From Saccharomonospora viridis DSM 43017 (GTDB lineage: Bacteria; Actinomycetota; Actinomycetes; Mycobacteriales; Pseudonocardiaceae), in contig NC_013159.1 in the NCBI RefSeq assembly GCF_000023865.1, positions 1,452,001 to 1,516,000 on the forward strand: 64,000 nt of DNA. The letters run 5' to 3'. Positions 42,012 through 51,532 of the stretch are shown piece after piece. Numbering within the stretch: the stretch's first letter is position 1; every line of letters starts with the position of its first letter. A model generated the notes under the pieces. That model saw nothing but the letters and a program-made list of their open reading frames with translations. It was not told where the DNA came from and did not search any database. A program made the position numbers and the translations under genes.

Positions 42012-43127
42012 ATGCGGGGAACGACAGGTGTGTCGGCGGTGGGCCTCGCCCTGGTCGGTACGGCGACATTGGCCGTCGCTGTGAAGGACGTCTACCGGGC
42101 CCTGGGTGGGCGACCTGATCCCCACACCCTGTGGTCCTCGCCGCAATACCAGGGCGGTTCGTTCCACAATCCGCGTCCGGTGCGTTGGTTGCCGCGTGGC
42201 AGCGTCCGCAACGCGATGCGTGAGATGGTCCGGGCCGGACGGCCCAGGAAGCCGCGTGGCACGGTGCCTCTCGTCGGACCCGCCCCCGCGCCCACCGAAG
42301 GGCTGCACGTCACCTGGTTCGGCCATGCGAGTTCGCTCGTGGAACTCGACGGCGCCCGCGTCCTGATCGATCCGATGTGGAGCAAGCGGGCCTCGCCGTC
42401 GCAGTGGGTCGGTCCCCGACGTCTCCACCCCGTGCCACATCGGCTGGTCGACCTCCCCCGCCTCGACGCGATCGTGATCTCGCATGACCACTACGACCAT
42501 CTCGACATGGCGACGGTCCGGGAACTGGTTCGCATCCAGCCGGCCCCGTTCGTGGTGCCGTTGGGGGTGGGAGCGCACCTACGGGCCTGGGGTGTCCCGA
42601 AAGCGCGGATCGTGGAGCTCGACTGGTACGAGCAGGCGCAAGTGAGTTCGCTTCGGATCACCGCCACGCCCGCACAGCACTTCTCCGGCCGCGCCTTCAC
42701 CCGTAACACCACGCTGTGGGCGTCGTGGGTGCTCGAGAGGAAGCGGCGACGGGTGTTCTACAGCGGTGACACCGGGTACTGCGACGCGTTCGCCGACATC
42801 GGGCGGGACTACGGCCCGTTCGACCTCACCCTCATCCAGATCGGTGCCTACGCCACGAGTTGGCCGGACATCCACATGACCCCGGAGGAGGGGGTGGCGA
42901 CGCATCTCGACGTGCGGGGAGGGCTGTTCGTGCCGGTGCACTGGGGCACCTTCGTCCTCGCGCCCCACGGGTGGGCGGAGCCGGTGGAGCGGGTGTTACG
43001 GGCCGCGGGTGAGCAAGGGGTACGGGTGGCCGTACCTCGTCCGGGACAGCGCATCGACGTGAGCGCGCCGCCGGAATTGGTTCCCTGGTGGCGTCCGCTG
43101 GTGAGGGGCGGAGCCGGTTCACTCTGA
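42012..43127 (+). CDS. MBL-fold metal-dependent hydrolase (NAPE-PLD/UlaG-like)
   Basis: A 371-residue protein with an N-terminal hydrophobic segment (about residues 7-25) that may anchor it, then a metallo-beta-lactamase fold. Metal ligands lie in SHDHYDHLD (residues 157-165), in TPAQHFSGR and YSGDTGYC, and the C-terminal VPVHWGTF His completes the site. It resembles N-acylphosphatidylethanolamine phospholipase D-like enzymes that cut phosphodiester bonds of lipids; the substrate is unknown. I chose ATG 42012, preceded by GGGAG; a GTG at 41955 would add 19 residues. It shares a strand and close spacing with the CapA gene. Confidence 0.85.
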   Translation: MRGTTGVSAVGLALVGTATLAVAVKDVYRALGGRPDPHTLWSSPQYQGGSFHNPRPVRWLPRGSVRNAMREMVRAGRPRKPRGTVPLVGPAPAPTEGLHVTWFGHASSLVELDGARVLIDPMWSKRASPSQWVGPRRLHPVPHRLVDLPRLDAIVISHDHYDHLDMATVRELVRIQPAPFVVPLGVGAHLRAWGVPKARIVELDWYEQAQVSSLRITATPAQHFSGRAFTRNTTLWASWVLERKRRRVFYSGDTGYCDAFADIGRDYGPFDLTLIQIGAYATSWPDIHMTPEEGVATHLDVRGGLFVPVHWGTFVLAPHGWAEPVERVLRAAGEQGVRVAVPRPGQRIDVSAPPELVPWWRPLVRGGAGSL

Positions 43128-43179
43128 GTGAACGGGCAGGATGGCTCCCCGTTCGGCTGTCTTGCGGAAAGGGTCATCC

Positions 43180-44319
43180 ATGTCGCGTCGCGCCGTGGCC
43201 GCGCTGCTCGGTACCGTCACGCTCGTCGCTGCTTGCGGAACTTCGCCGGAGTCGAGTTCCACGGCCGAGCCGACTCCGTCCTCCACAGTGGCCGAGACCG
43301 GGCCGCAGGAGTTCACCGTCGTCGCCACCGGCGACATCCTCATCCACCCTCCGCTGACCGAGCAGGCGGCCGAGGACGCGGCGGAGGCAGGGCGCGGCGG
43401 CGCCGACGAGTTCGACTACGCGCCCCTGTTCGAAGGGGTGCGGCCGCTCGTGTCGGAGGCCGATCTGGCGCTGTGCCACCTGGAGGTGCCGTTGGCCGAG
43501 GACGGTGGTCCCTACTCGGGCTATCCACAGTTCATCGCACCGCCCGAACTCGCCCAGGGGCTCGTCGACACCGGCTACGACAGTTGTTCCACGGCGTCCA
43601 ACCACACGCTCGATCACGGGGTCGACGGCGTGGTCAGCACGCTTGCTGCCCTGGACGAGGTCGGCCTCGATCACACCGGCTCGGCCCGCAGTGAACAGGA
43701 GGCCGGTACGCCGCTCGTGCTCGACGTGAACGGGGTCTCGGTCGGACACGTGTCCTACACCTACGGGTTCAACGGCTTCGAGCTGCCCGCCGACAAGCCC
43801 TGGCTGTCGAATCCGCTCGACGCCGACGCCATCGTCGCCGAGGCCGAGGCGGCCAAGGACGCGGGGGCCGAGGTGGTGATCGCCAGCCTGCACTGGGGGC
43901 AGGAGTACGTCCACGAACCGACGCTCGAACAACAGCAACTCGCCGAACGGCTGCTGGCCGAGGATTCGATCGACCTCATCGTCGGCCACCACGCCCATGT
44001 CGTGCAGCCGATCGAGAAGATCGGCGACAAGTGGGTCGCCTACGGTCTGGGCAACTCGGTCGCGCGGCACGCCGAACCCCGGGGAGTGACCGAGGAAGGC
44101 GCCGCCGCCCGGTTCACGTTCGTTCGTGACGGTGACGGGTGGACGGTGGGCCGAGCGGAGTACGTGCCCACCTTGGTGGAATTGGACTCACCGATCCGGT
44201 TGGTGGATCTCACCGCCGTCGAGTCGACCGACCGCAGGGCGGAGGCGATGGCACGTACGGACGAGATCGTCCTCAGCCGTGGCGCCGCCGAGGACGGCCT
44301 GACCCGTCCCGGCAGCTGA
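43180..44319 (+). CDS. CapA family lipoprotein
   Basis: A 379-residue exported lipoprotein. Signal peptide and lipobox (TLVAAC, Cys19) are followed by a Ser/Thr-rich linker and a CapA-type metallophosphatase fold (from about residue 45: VVATGDILIHPPL, then CSTASNHTLDHG and IVGHHAHVVQPIE, whose His/Asn/Asp residues would bind two metals). CapA proteins are linked to poly-gamma-glutamate or capsule synthesis in Bacillus; in actinomycetes the role is unclear. The ATG at 43180 has AAAGGG six bases upstream and starts directly at the signal peptide. It is 52 bases downstream of the MBL hydrolase. Confidence 0.88.
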   Translation: MSRRAVAALLGTVTLVAACGTSPESSSTAEPTPSSTVAETGPQEFTVVATGDILIHPPLTEQAAEDAAEAGRGGADEFDYAPLFEGVRPLVSEADLALCHLEVPLAEDGGPYSGYPQFIAPPELAQGLVDTGYDSCSTASNHTLDHGVDGVVSTLAALDEVGLDHTGSARSEQEAGTPLVLDVNGVSVGHVSYTYGFNGFELPADKPWLSNPLDADAIVAEAEAAKDAGAEVVIASLHWGQEYVHEPTLEQQQLAERLLAEDSIDLIVGHHAHVVQPIEKIGDKWVAYGLGNSVARHAEPRGVTEEGAAARFTFVRDGDGWTVGRAEYVPTLVELDSPIRLVDLTAVESTDRRAEAMARTDEIVLSRGAAEDGLTRPGS

Positions 44320-44486
44320 CCGCCCGGCGCGTTCGGGAACCGAACTTCCGTTGCCAGAGCGATTCGAGAAGCCCGGTGCGTCGTAAAGTGAATCGAGCGG
44401 TGATCCGTTTCACGGCGCGTCCGGGCATTCCGTCGTTCCGTGGTCGGCGTGAGCGCGCTTGTTGGGATCAGTGATCGGAGGGGCAT

Positions 44487-44993
44487 GTGACACAGGGGGA
44501 AGGCGAGACGCTGCGGCTACGCCCGCCGAGGAACCAGATCCACCGCAGAGCACGGTACTGGTGGTGGACACAGTGGGCGCTGGTGCTGGTGCCCGTCCTT
44601 CTCGCGCTGGGTGTGCTCGCGTGGGTACTGGGACCGGCGCGTCCATGGCTGTTGCTCGCGCTCCTGGTCGTCGCCGTCGTCGGGGTGCCGAGTGCGGTGT
44701 TGCTGCCGTTGTGGTGGTACCACGTGCACCGGTGGGAGATCACCGACGACGCCGTCTACACCCGGACCGGATTGCTGTGGCGGGAGTGGCGGGTGGCGCC
44801 CATGTCCCGCATTCAGACCGTCGACACCCAGCGGGGGCCGCTGGAGCAGGTGTTCGGGCTCGCCACGGTCACCGTCACCACGGCGTCGGCCAAGGGGGCG
44901 GTCACGATCCCCGGCCTCGACCACGCGCTCGCCTCCGACGTCGTCGAGCAGCTGACCCGCACCACACAGGCCACTCCGGGTGACGCGACATGA
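44487..44993 (+). CDS. Membrane PH-domain protein, first of a pair (YdbS-like)
   Basis: A 168-residue protein with two transmembrane helices (about residues 28-50 and 55-75), then a bacterial PH domain of type 2 (WYHVHRWEITDDAVYTRTGL, RIQTVDTQRGPLEQVFGLAT). It is the YdbS type of Bacillus. The GTG at 44487 has GGAGGGG upstream. Its stop overlaps the start of the next gene by four bases (ATGA at 44990), so the two are coupled, as ydbS-ydbT pairs usually are. In Bacillus this pair has been linked to resistance to some bacteriocins and cell-envelope stress. Confidence 0.9.
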   Translation: MTQGEGETLRLRPPRNQIHRRARYWWWTQWALVLVPVLLALGVLAWVLGPARPWLLLALLVVAVVGVPSAVLLPLWWYHVHRWEITDDAVYTRTGLLWREWRVAPMSRIQTVDTQRGPLEQVFGLATVTVTTASAKGAVTIPGLDHALASDVVEQLTRTTQATPGDAT

Positions 44994-46504
44994 CCTCCAC
45001 CGCACCGGAATCGGAGTGGAAGCGGCTCGACCGACGCACGGTCACCGTCACCGCGTTGCGGATGATGGGGGTCGCGGTCGTCGCCGGCGTCCCCATCGGA
45101 ATCGGGGTCGGCCGTGCTCTCGCACCGGGGCCGGCCGTCGCGATCGTGGTGTCCGCCGGGGTCGTGCTCACACTCGTGGCCGCCGGTGTGGACCACCTTC
45201 GGTGGCGCAGGACCCGCTACCGGGTGTTGCCCGAACGCTTCGAACTCCGCCAAGGCATCGTCGTGCGCAAGCGCCGATCGCTCAACCGCGATCGCATCCG
45301 CACCGTGGACATCACCGCGTCGGTGCTGCTGCGCCTGTTCGGACTCGCCCACGTGAAGATCGGGACGGGCGAACAAGCGGAGGACAACGAGAGTTCGCTG
45401 TCGCTGAACCCGATCAGCCGTGCCGACGCCGAGTGGCTGCGCCGGGAACTGCTTGACCGGGCCGCTTTGCGGGAACCCGAGCCCGGTCAGGACGGGGTCC
45501 TGTCCACACTGCACCTTCCCTGGGTGAGATACGCGCCGGTGTCGTTCGTGACGCCCGCGCTCGGCGCGGCGGCGTTCGGTGTCGTGCTGCAGGTGGCGGA
45601 ATGGTTCGGCCTGCAAAGCGACGTGGTCTCGTGGGTGCTCGATCTGCTGAGCGAGCTCTCCCTGATCGCGGTCGTCCTCGTGCTCGTGGCGATCGGGATA
45701 CTCGTCGGCGCCATCGGCGCGGTGGCGTTGTTCGTGGAGATGTGGTGGCAGTACCGGCTGGAACGCGAACCCGGCGGCACGTTGCGGGTGCGCCGGGGCC
45801 TGCTCACCACCCGTTCGATCTCCGTGGAGGAACGACGGCTGCGGGGCGTGGAACTGGTGGAGCCGCTCGGTAACCGACTGCTGGGGGCGGCCCGGCTCGA
45901 CGCGGTGGCCACCGGGCTGGCACAGCGGGAGCAGGACAAGAAGGCCGCCCATAACACCTTGCAGCCGGCCGCTCCCCGGGAGCACGCCGATCGGGTCGCC
46001 GCCGCGGTGTTGCGCGAACCCGTCTCACCCACCGCGGTGGCCCGACTGCGGCCGCATCCACGGGCCGCGCGTGGTAGGCGGGTGCGGTGGGCGTTGGCCG
46101 CCGTCGCGGCCGTGCTGACCCCCCTCGTGGTCGTGGGGCTGACGGTGACGCCGGTGCTGCTGCACGTCGCGTGGGTGGGCGCGGTGGTGCTCGTGCCGGT
46201 CGCCGTGGCCCTGGCCCTCGATGCGTACCGGAACCTCGGCCACGGTCTCACGGACGGCTACCTGGTATTCCGGCACGGGACCGTCCGCCGCGGCACCGTG
46301 GCGCTCCAACGGTCCGGGGTCATCGGGTGGGCGGTGCGTCAGTCGTTCTTCCAACGTCGGCGGGGTCTGCTGACCCTCACCGCCACCACGGCGGCGGGGT
46401 CCCAGGCGTACTCGGCCCACGACGTGGACGAGTCGGAAGGGTTGGCGTTCGCTGAGGAGGCCGTGCCCGGACTGCTGACACCGTTTTTGGAACGGGTTGA
46501 CTGA
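44990..46504 (+). CDS. Membrane PH-domain protein, second of a pair (YdbT-like)
   Basis: A 504-residue protein with several transmembrane pairs and three PH-like repeats (first with YRVLPERFELRQGIVVRKRR and NRDRIRTVDITASVL, second with LRVRRGLLTTRSISVEERRL, third with LVFRHGTVRRGTVALQRSGV). This is the YdbT layout. It begins at the ATG within the stop of its partner. It probably forms a membrane complex with the smaller protein; the ligand of the PH domains is not known. The next gene follows after about 80 bases and has its own promoter-like element. Confidence 0.9.
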   Translation: MTSTAPESEWKRLDRRTVTVTALRMMGVAVVAGVPIGIGVGRALAPGPAVAIVVSAGVVLTLVAAGVDHLRWRRTRYRVLPERFELRQGIVVRKRRSLNRDRIRTVDITASVLLRLFGLAHVKIGTGEQAEDNESSLSLNPISRADAEWLRRELLDRAALREPEPGQDGVLSTLHLPWVRYAPVSFVTPALGAAAFGVVLQVAEWFGLQSDVVSWVLDLLSELSLIAVVLVLVAIGILVGAIGAVALFVEMWWQYRLEREPGGTLRVRRGLLTTRSISVEERRLRGVELVEPLGNRLLGAARLDAVATGLAQREQDKKAAHNTLQPAAPREHADRVAAAVLREPVSPTAVARLRPHPRAARGRRVRWALAAVAAVLTPLVVVGLTVTPVLLHVAWVGAVVLVPVAVALALDAYRNLGHGLTDGYLVFRHGTVRRGTVALQRSGVIGWAVRQSFFQRRRGLLTLTATTAAGSQAYSAHDVDESEGLAFAEEAVPGLLTPFLERVD

Positions 46505-46569
46505 GGGTCCTTCGTCGGTCGCTTGCCGGCCGGGGTCCCGAACCGACGCGACATCGAGCGCGGCTTCGT

Positions 46570-46585
46570 TACGGTCCCCCGCATG
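46570..46585 (+). promoter_or_regulatory. Candidate -10 element of a leaderless promoter (class V aminotransferase)
   Basis: TACGGT at 46570-46575 lies seven bases before the ATG at 46583; there is no Shine-Dalgarno sequence. Confidence 0.4.
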
Positions 46586-47601
46586 CGGACTGCTTTCGGG
46601 GCTGAGTTCGAGCTCGTCGACGGTTATCTGAACACCCCTTCCATCGGCGTTCCGCCGCTGCACGTCGCCGAGGCGGTGGAGGGGTTCGTGCGGGACTGGC
46701 GGACCGGGGCGCAGCGAGCGGCCGATTTCGACGCGCTCGTGGACGACACGCGGGCGTCGTTCGCCCGGCTCGTCGGCGTACCCGCCGAACGCGTGGCCGT
46801 GGGCCCGGCCGTCTCGCCGTTGGTCGGCATGGTGGCGCAGGCGGTGCCCGACGGCTGCCGGGTCCTCACCGTCGAGGGGGAGTTCACGAGCGTGACCTTC
46901 CCCTTCGCCGTTCAAGCCGATCGTGGGGTGCAGGTCACCGAGGTGCCGTTGGCCGGACTCGCGGAAGAGGTGGGGCGACACGATCTCGTGGCGGTGAGCG
47001 TCGTGCAGTCCGCGGACGGGGCCGTCGTCGATCTCGGGGCGCTGCGGGCCGCCGCCGTACCCGTGCTGCTCGACGTCACCCAGGCCGCCGGCTGGATGCC
47101 CCTGGAGCTCGACTGGGCCGATTGGGTGGTCTGTGCCGGGTACAAGTGGCTGCTGGCTCCCCGGGGCGCGGCTTGGCTGGCGGTGCACCCGAGGGCGGTC
47201 GAGTGGACCCGGCCCGTCGCCGCCTCCTGGTACGCCGGGCAGGACCGATGGCACAGCGTCTACGGTCTGCCGTTGCGGTTGGCCGACGGCGCGCGCGCCG
47301 GTTCGACATCTCCCCGGCGTGGCCGGCGTTCGCGGGCGCGGCACCGGCGTTGTCCTACCTCGCGTCCCTCGACCTCGACGCCGTGCGAGCCCACGGGGTC
47401 GGCCTCGCCGACCGACTCAGGGCCGCCGTCGGACTCCCCGCCCAGGGAAGCCCCATCGTGGCGCTGGGTTTCAAGGACCCGGTGGAACGGCTGGCCGAGG
47501 CGGGGGTGGTCGCCGGTGCCCGGGCGGGCCGCGCTCGGCTCGGCTTCCATATCTACAACACGGAGGCCGATGTCGAACGGGTGGTGAACGCCCTCTCCTG
47601 A
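46583..47601 (+). pseudogene. Class V aminotransferase-like PLP protein with a frameshift
   Basis: A PLP-dependent protein of about 340 residues whose frame changes at the GC repeat 47289-47298. Before it, the frame carries the N-terminal MRTAFGAEFELVDGYLNTPS, the Asp of LLDVTQAAGW and the PLP lysine in CAGYKWLLAPRG. Then Asp-Gly-Ala-Arg should continue into RRFDISPAWPAFAGAAPALS, which is in another frame. Removing one GC pair restores a single frame to the stop at 47601. It is either a slippage mutation or a sequencing error. Class V members include selenocysteine lyases and cysteine desulfurases, but no exact role can be given. Confidence 0.78.
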
Positions 47602-47609
47602 TCAACGGC

Positions 47610-47626
47610 TACGGTCACGATCTGTG
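47610..47626 (+). promoter_or_regulatory. Candidate -10 element of a leaderless promoter
   Basis: TACGGT at 47610-47615 lies eight bases before the GTG at 47624. No ribosome binding site is seen. Confidence 0.4.
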
Positions 47627-48376
47627 GCTGCACAGGAGCACAGACCCGACAGACCCGGAGTGACCCATACGGCGCCGTTTCCCGCTGTCGGCAGGGATAC
47701 CGGCCCCCGAACACCGGTCCCCGGCCCCCCGCCCGCGCAGACGCCGGCACAGCCTCGAACGGGTGGCGGAGGACGGGGTTCCTCACCGCTCGTATTCGGT
47801 GCCGCTCTGGTGGGCGTGGCCGTGGTGGCGGGGTGCGTCTGGGGCCTCATTCGGTCCGGTGGTGGCGGCGGTGTGACCGGTACCCCCGAGACCGCGCCGC
47901 CGCCGTCGACGACGAACCCCCTGACGTCGGGCCGATTCTCTTATGAGGTGGTCGCAGGGCCGACGACAGCCACCGACTGTTCGGCCAACTCCTACGGCGA
48001 CATGGTGGAGTGGTTCGCCGAACGTCCGTGCGAGCAGGTCGTCCGGGGCCTTTACGTGACGGAGGAGGGGGACGCCAGGGCCCTGGTGTCGGTGGTGCTG
48101 GTGACCATGCCCGACGAGTCGTTGGCGCAGCAGCTGAAGGCCGTCACCGACACCGACGGCACCGGCAACGTCAACGACCTCGTGCGCGACGGCACGGCTT
48201 CGCTGCCACGCGCGCCCGTGGTGGCCAGGGGCCGATACCACTCCGAGGTCGAGGGTCGGGAGGTGACCATCGTCGAGACGGATTTCTTCGACGAACACAC
48301 CGACCCCGACCTGCTCCACGACATCAGCGTCGACGCCGCCCGGTTGGCCGATCACCTGCGTGACGGGGAAGGCTGA
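47624..48376 (+). CDS. Single-pass membrane protein with extracytoplasmic domain, unknown function
   Basis: A 250-residue protein. A Pro-rich cytoplasmic N-terminus (about residues 1-52) leads to one membrane helix (SPLVFGAALVGVAVVAGCVWGL) and, after a Gly/Pro/Ser linker, an extracytoplasmic domain of about 150 residues. That domain has two cysteines in ATDCSANS and RPCEQVV that may form a disulfide. The build is common in actinomycetes; no family is recognised. It is convergent with the DUF4439 gene; stops are 30 bases apart. Confidence 0.75.
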   Translation: MAAQEHRPDRPGVTHTAPFPAVGRDTGPRTPVPGPPPAQTPAQPRTGGGGRGSSPLVFGAALVGVAVVAGCVWGLIRSGGGGGVTGTPETAPPPSTTNPLTSGRFSYEVVAGPTTATDCSANSYGDMVEWFAERPCEQVVRGLYVTEEGDARALVSVVLVTMPDESLAQQLKAVTDTDGTGNVNDLVRDGTASLPRAPVVARGRYHSEVEGREVTIVETDFFDEHTDPDLLHDISVDAARLADHLRDGEG

Positions 48377-48406
48377 CCGCGAGGCCAGCGAGAATCCGAC
48401 CGCTCT

Positions 48407-49378
48407 TCAGCTCGCGGTGTCCTCCCTGCCGGGCAGGGGTGGCACCGCCGGCTGAAGCCCGGCTTCGCGGCGCCAGTGCACGCCGCGGGTCGCAGCCCCG
48501 GTCAGACACTTGACGGCGAGCGTCCGCACGGTCTTGTCGTCGGTGCGTTCGAGCACTCCGTGCCAGGCGGTGGCGGCGTCGGACTCGGCGGTGGCCACCG
48601 CGAGTGCGGCCGACGTCTCGTCGGTGACCTCCTCGGGGAGGACGTACGCGGGTTCGGTCGGACGTGGGGTGTGCCCGGCTTCGGACAGGACCCGCTGACA
48701 GGCGTCCCTACGGTTGATGTGGGCTCGCTCACCCCGGGTGATGCCGTTTTCGTACCCCGAGCCGAGGAACGCCCGTGCCAGGCCGTACACCCAGATGGCG
48801 GCGTGCTCGGCGGCCAAGGCCGACTGCAACGCGGTGACGCTGTCGTCGTCCAGGGAGTCGATCGAGTCCTTGCCGAGGAGTGCCGGTTCCGGTTCGAGTC
48901 CGTCCGTGCCGAGCTGCTGGGCTGCCGCGCAACCCGCGCTGACCGCGCCCACGAGACCGGCACGGTACCGGGGCACGCTGTCGACCAGACGCAGCGCCTC
49001 TTCCCTCGCCTCGGCGATGCGCGTCCAGAGTGCGTCGATGCCGTCGACCGTGGCACCCGGTGCGGGGTCACCGTTCTCGGGAACGGGGCGGTTGAGCCGT
49101 TCCACCTCCATGCGCAGCACCTCGGCGTGCGCCGAGCGGATCGTGGCCAGTTCGCGAGCCAGATCGGCGGACTCCGGAGCCGAGGCGGCCAGTGCCTCCG
49201 CGGCTTTCGCGTCGGCGGAGGCGCGTAGCCACAGCGGGCGCAGCGGGTCCGGCGCGTCGTCGTAACCGGAGGTGCACGCGGCGAGTCCGGAAGCCGTCGG
49301 GATCGCCAGCGCGGTGAACGCGGCCATCCGCAACAGCGCCCGCCGATTCAGTACGGATCGGGCAGATCGGAATGTCAC
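48407..49378 (-). CDS. DUF4439 ferritin-like lipoprotein
   Basis: A 323-residue lipoprotein with a signal peptide of twin-arginine look (NRRALLRMAAFTALAIPTAS) and a lipobox, LAAC, near residue 34, followed by a helical region and the C-terminal ferritin-like DUF4439 domain (about residues 180-300, with QSALAAEHAAIWVYGLARAF and RDACQRVL). In actinobacteria this gene commonly lies just upstream of and divergent from rimP, as it does here. Its function is unknown. The GTG at 49378 is the likely start, since it puts the signal at the N-terminus. Confidence 0.85.
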   Translation of the reverse strand: MTFRSARSVLNRRALLRMAAFTALAIPTASGLAACTSGYDDAPDPLRPLWLRASADAKAAEALAASAPESADLARELATIRSAHAEVLRMEVERLNRPVPENGDPAPGATVDGIDALWTRIAEAREEALRLVDSVPRYRAGLVGAVSAGCAAAQQLGTDGLEPEPALLGKDSIDSLDDDSVTALQSALAAEHAAIWVYGLARAFLGSGYENGITRGERAHINRRDACQRVLSEAGHTPRPTEPAYVLPEEVTDETSAALAVATAESDAATAWHGVLERTDDKTVRTLAVKCLTGAATRGVHWRREAGLQPAVPPLPGREDTAS

Positions 49379-49478
49379 ACGTGCATCCTGCCAGCAGTGG
49401 CTGACGTGCGGCGGGTGGTGGTCGGGGCACGATAAGCTGGACCACCACTTCAGAACAAAGACAACAGGGAGCATCACG

Positions 49479-50018
49479 GTGCCCAACGAACTCGCCAGCA
49501 GGCTGGAGCCACTCGTGGCCGAGGCCGTCGGGGCCGCGGGTTTTGATCTTGACGCGCTGGATGTGCAGCAGGCAGGCAGACGCAAGCTGGTGAAGGTCGT
49601 GGTCGACGGTGACGAGGGTGTCGAGCTCGACAAGGTCGCCGAGATCAGCAGGGCGGTGTCCGCGGTGCTTGACCAGCACGACCATCTCATCGCGGGCGCC
49701 TATACGCTGGAGGTGACCTCGCCCGGTCTCGACAGGCCGCTTACGAAGCCCCGTCATTGGCGTAGGTCCCGGAACCGACTGGTCCGGGTCACGCCGAAGG
49801 AGGGACCCGCGTACATCGGCCGTGTCGGTGCGGCGGGAGAGGACTCGGTACGCATACTGGTCGACGGGGAGATACGCGATCTACGCTACGCCGACGTGCG
49901 CAAGGCCGTGGTGGAGGTCGAGTTCAAACAGCCCCCCGCCGAGGAGCTCAGGCTGCTGGAAACCGATAGTTACGGCAAGATCGGGGAAGGCGCCGGAACG
50001 AGGGAGGAGTCGAGGTGA
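49479..50018 (+). CDS. rimP: Ribosome maturation factor RimP
   Basis: RimP binds the 30S subunit during assembly. The protein is 179 residues and begins at a GTG with GGGAG eight bases upstream. It carries the N-terminal RimP domain ([55 protein letters not shown]) and the C-terminal SH3-like domain. The stop overlaps the nusA start by four bases (GTGA at 50015-50018), so the two are translationally coupled. Confidence 0.95.
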   Translation: MPNELASRLEPLVAEAVGAAGFDLDALDVQQAGRRKLVKVVVDGDEGVELDKVAEISRAVSAVLDQHDHLIAGAYTLEVTSPGLDRPLTKPRHWRRSRNRLVRVTPKEGPAYIGRVGAAGEDSVRILVDGEIRDLRYADVRKAVVEVEFKQPPAEELRLLETDSYGKIGEGAGTREESR

Positions 50019-51061
50019 ACGTCGACATCGCGGCGTTGCGCGCGATCGAAGCGGACAAGGACATCCCCTTCGAGACGGTGCTGGAAGCCATCGAGAGCGC
50101 GTTGCTCACGGCGTATAAGCACACCGAGGGCCGCCAGCCGCACGCCAGGATCGACATCGACCGGAAGACCGGGTACGTGCGCGTGATCGCGTACACGCTC
50201 GACGAGAACGGCGAGGTCGTCGAGGAGTGGGACGACACCCCCGAGGGGTTCGGCCGGATCGCTGCCGCCACCGCTCGACAGGTCATCCTGCAGCGTCTGC
50301 GGGATGCGGAGCACGAGAAGACCTACGGCGAGTTCTCGGCACAGGAAGGCGAGATCGTGGCCGGCGTCGTGCAGCGCGATGCCAAGGCCAACGCCAGGGG
50401 CATGGTGATCGTCCAGGTCGGCGACACCGAGGGTGTGCTGCCTCCCGCGGAGCAGGTGCCGGGCGAGGTGTACGAGCACGGTGCGCGGCTCAAGGCGTAC
50501 GTCGTGGGGGTGTCCCGCACCGCCCGTGGGCCGCAGATCACGCTGTCGCGCACCCATCCGAACCTGGTGCGGAAGCTGTTCGCTCTTGAGGTCCCCGAGA
50601 TCGCCGACGGCACTGTCGAGATCACGGCCGTGGCCAGGGAGGCGGGCCACCGGTCGAAGATCGCCGTTCGGTCCACCGTGCCCGGCGTCAACGCCAAGGG
50701 CGCTTGCATCGGGCACGTGGGCGCTCGAGTGCGCAACGTCATGAGCGAGCTCGGTGGCGAGAAGATCGATATCATCGATCACTCGGACGACCCGGCGCGT
50801 TTCGTCGGGAATGCTCTGTCGCCCGCGAAGGTTGTATCTGTCGACGTGGTCGACGAGCGGACCAAGACGGCCCGGGTCATCGTGCCGGACTTCCAGTTGT
50901 CTCTGGCAATCGGTAAGGAAGGTCAGAATGCGCGGCTCGCGGCCCGACTCACCGGGTGGCGGATCGACATTCGCAGTGATGCGGCCCCCGAACCCGGGGA
51001 GCAGCAGCACATGGACCCGGCCGAGAAGCGGCATCCGGCAGCGACCGGTTCCGCTGACTGA
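50015..51061 (+). CDS. nusA: Transcription elongation/antitermination factor NusA
   Basis: NusA binds RNA polymerase and controls pausing, termination and antitermination. The 348-residue protein has the N-terminal polymerase-binding domain ([18 protein letters not shown]), an S1 domain (about residues 110-180) and two KH domains, with [17 protein letters not shown] and [19 protein letters not shown]. It lacks the acidic repeats found in enteric NusA, which is normal for actinobacteria. It starts at the GTG in the rimP stop overlap. A leaderless-type promoter for ylxR follows its stop. Confidence 0.95.
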   Translation: MNVDIAALRAIEADKDIPFETVLEAIESALLTAYKHTEGRQPHARIDIDRKTGYVRVIAYTLDENGEVVEEWDDTPEGFGRIAAATARQVILQRLRDAEHEKTYGEFSAQEGEIVAGVVQRDAKANARGMVIVQVGDTEGVLPPAEQVPGEVYEHGARLKAYVVGVSRTARGPQITLSRTHPNLVRKLFALEVPEIADGTVEITAVAREAGHRSKIAVRSTVPGVNAKGACIGHVGARVRNVMSELGGEKIDIIDHSDDPARFVGNALSPAKVVSVDVVDERTKTARVIVPDFQLSLAIGKEGQNARLAARLTGWRIDIRSDAAPEPGEQQHMDPAEKRHPAATGSAD

Positions 51062-51073
51062 TTGACCAAGGTC

Positions 51074-51087
51074 TAAACTTGGCTGTG
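51074..51087 (+). promoter_or_regulatory. Candidate -10 element before ylxR
   Basis: TAAACT at 51074-51079 lies five bases before the GTG at 51085, with no ribosome binding site between. This could give ylxR-infB its own start besides the nusA transcript. Confidence 0.4.
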
Positions 51088-51444
51088 GTGCGACACCCAC
51101 AGCCGAGTTCGATGCGACATGCGGACGGAACCTCACCGGTCCGTCTGTGTGTCGGGTGTCGGCAACGGGCGTCGGTCGACGAGTTGTTACGTGTGGTCGC
51201 ATTGGACGGGCAGTTAGTCGTCGACGAACGTCGGCGGCTGCCGGGCCGAGGGGCCTGGGTGCACCTGGATCCGGACTGCGTGTCCAAGGCCGAGAAGCGG
51301 CGGGCGTTCCCCCGGGCCCTTCGGGTCAGGGGGGTGCTCAACGCCGACGGTGTGCGGCATCATGTTCAACGGCTCGTCGAGCAAGGCGGGCGCGGATATC
51401 CCGCGTCTGGAGACGGTACAAGGAAGCAGGTCGACCCGTCATGA
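51085..51444 (+). CDS. ylxR: YlxR family (DUF448) RNA-binding protein
   Basis: A 119-residue basic protein with the YlxR signature VRLCVGCRQRA at the N-terminus and LPGRGAWVHLDPDCVSKAE, which carries a second conserved Cys, in the middle, then RRAFPRALRV. YlxR proteins bind RNA; the Bacillus one (RnpM) modulates RNase P. It always sits between nusA and infB. The start is unclear: TTG at 51079, GTG at 51085 and 51088 and an ATG at 51112 are all in frame, and none has a Shine-Dalgarno sequence. Confidence 0.92.
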   Translation: MVRHPQPSSMRHADGTSPVRLCVGCRQRASVDELLRVVALDGQLVVDERRRLPGRGAWVHLDPDCVSKAEKRRAFPRALRVRGVLNADGVRHHVQRLVEQGGRGYPASGDGTRKQVDPS

Positions 51445-51486
51445 GTCAGCCGTGAAGCTGAAGCCATGAACGCGCGACGATAGGAC

Positions 51487-51515
51487 GAGGTCTGCGGGTT
51501 GCGCCGCCAGACCTC
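51487..51515 (+). repeat. Hairpin in the infB leader
   Basis: GAGGTCTG (51487-51494) pairs with CAGACCTC (51508-51515) around 13 bases. It ends 18 bases before the infB start codon and close to its ribosome binding site, so it may affect initiation. Confidence 0.45.
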
Positions 51516-51532
51516 ATCAGTTGAGGAGAGCA

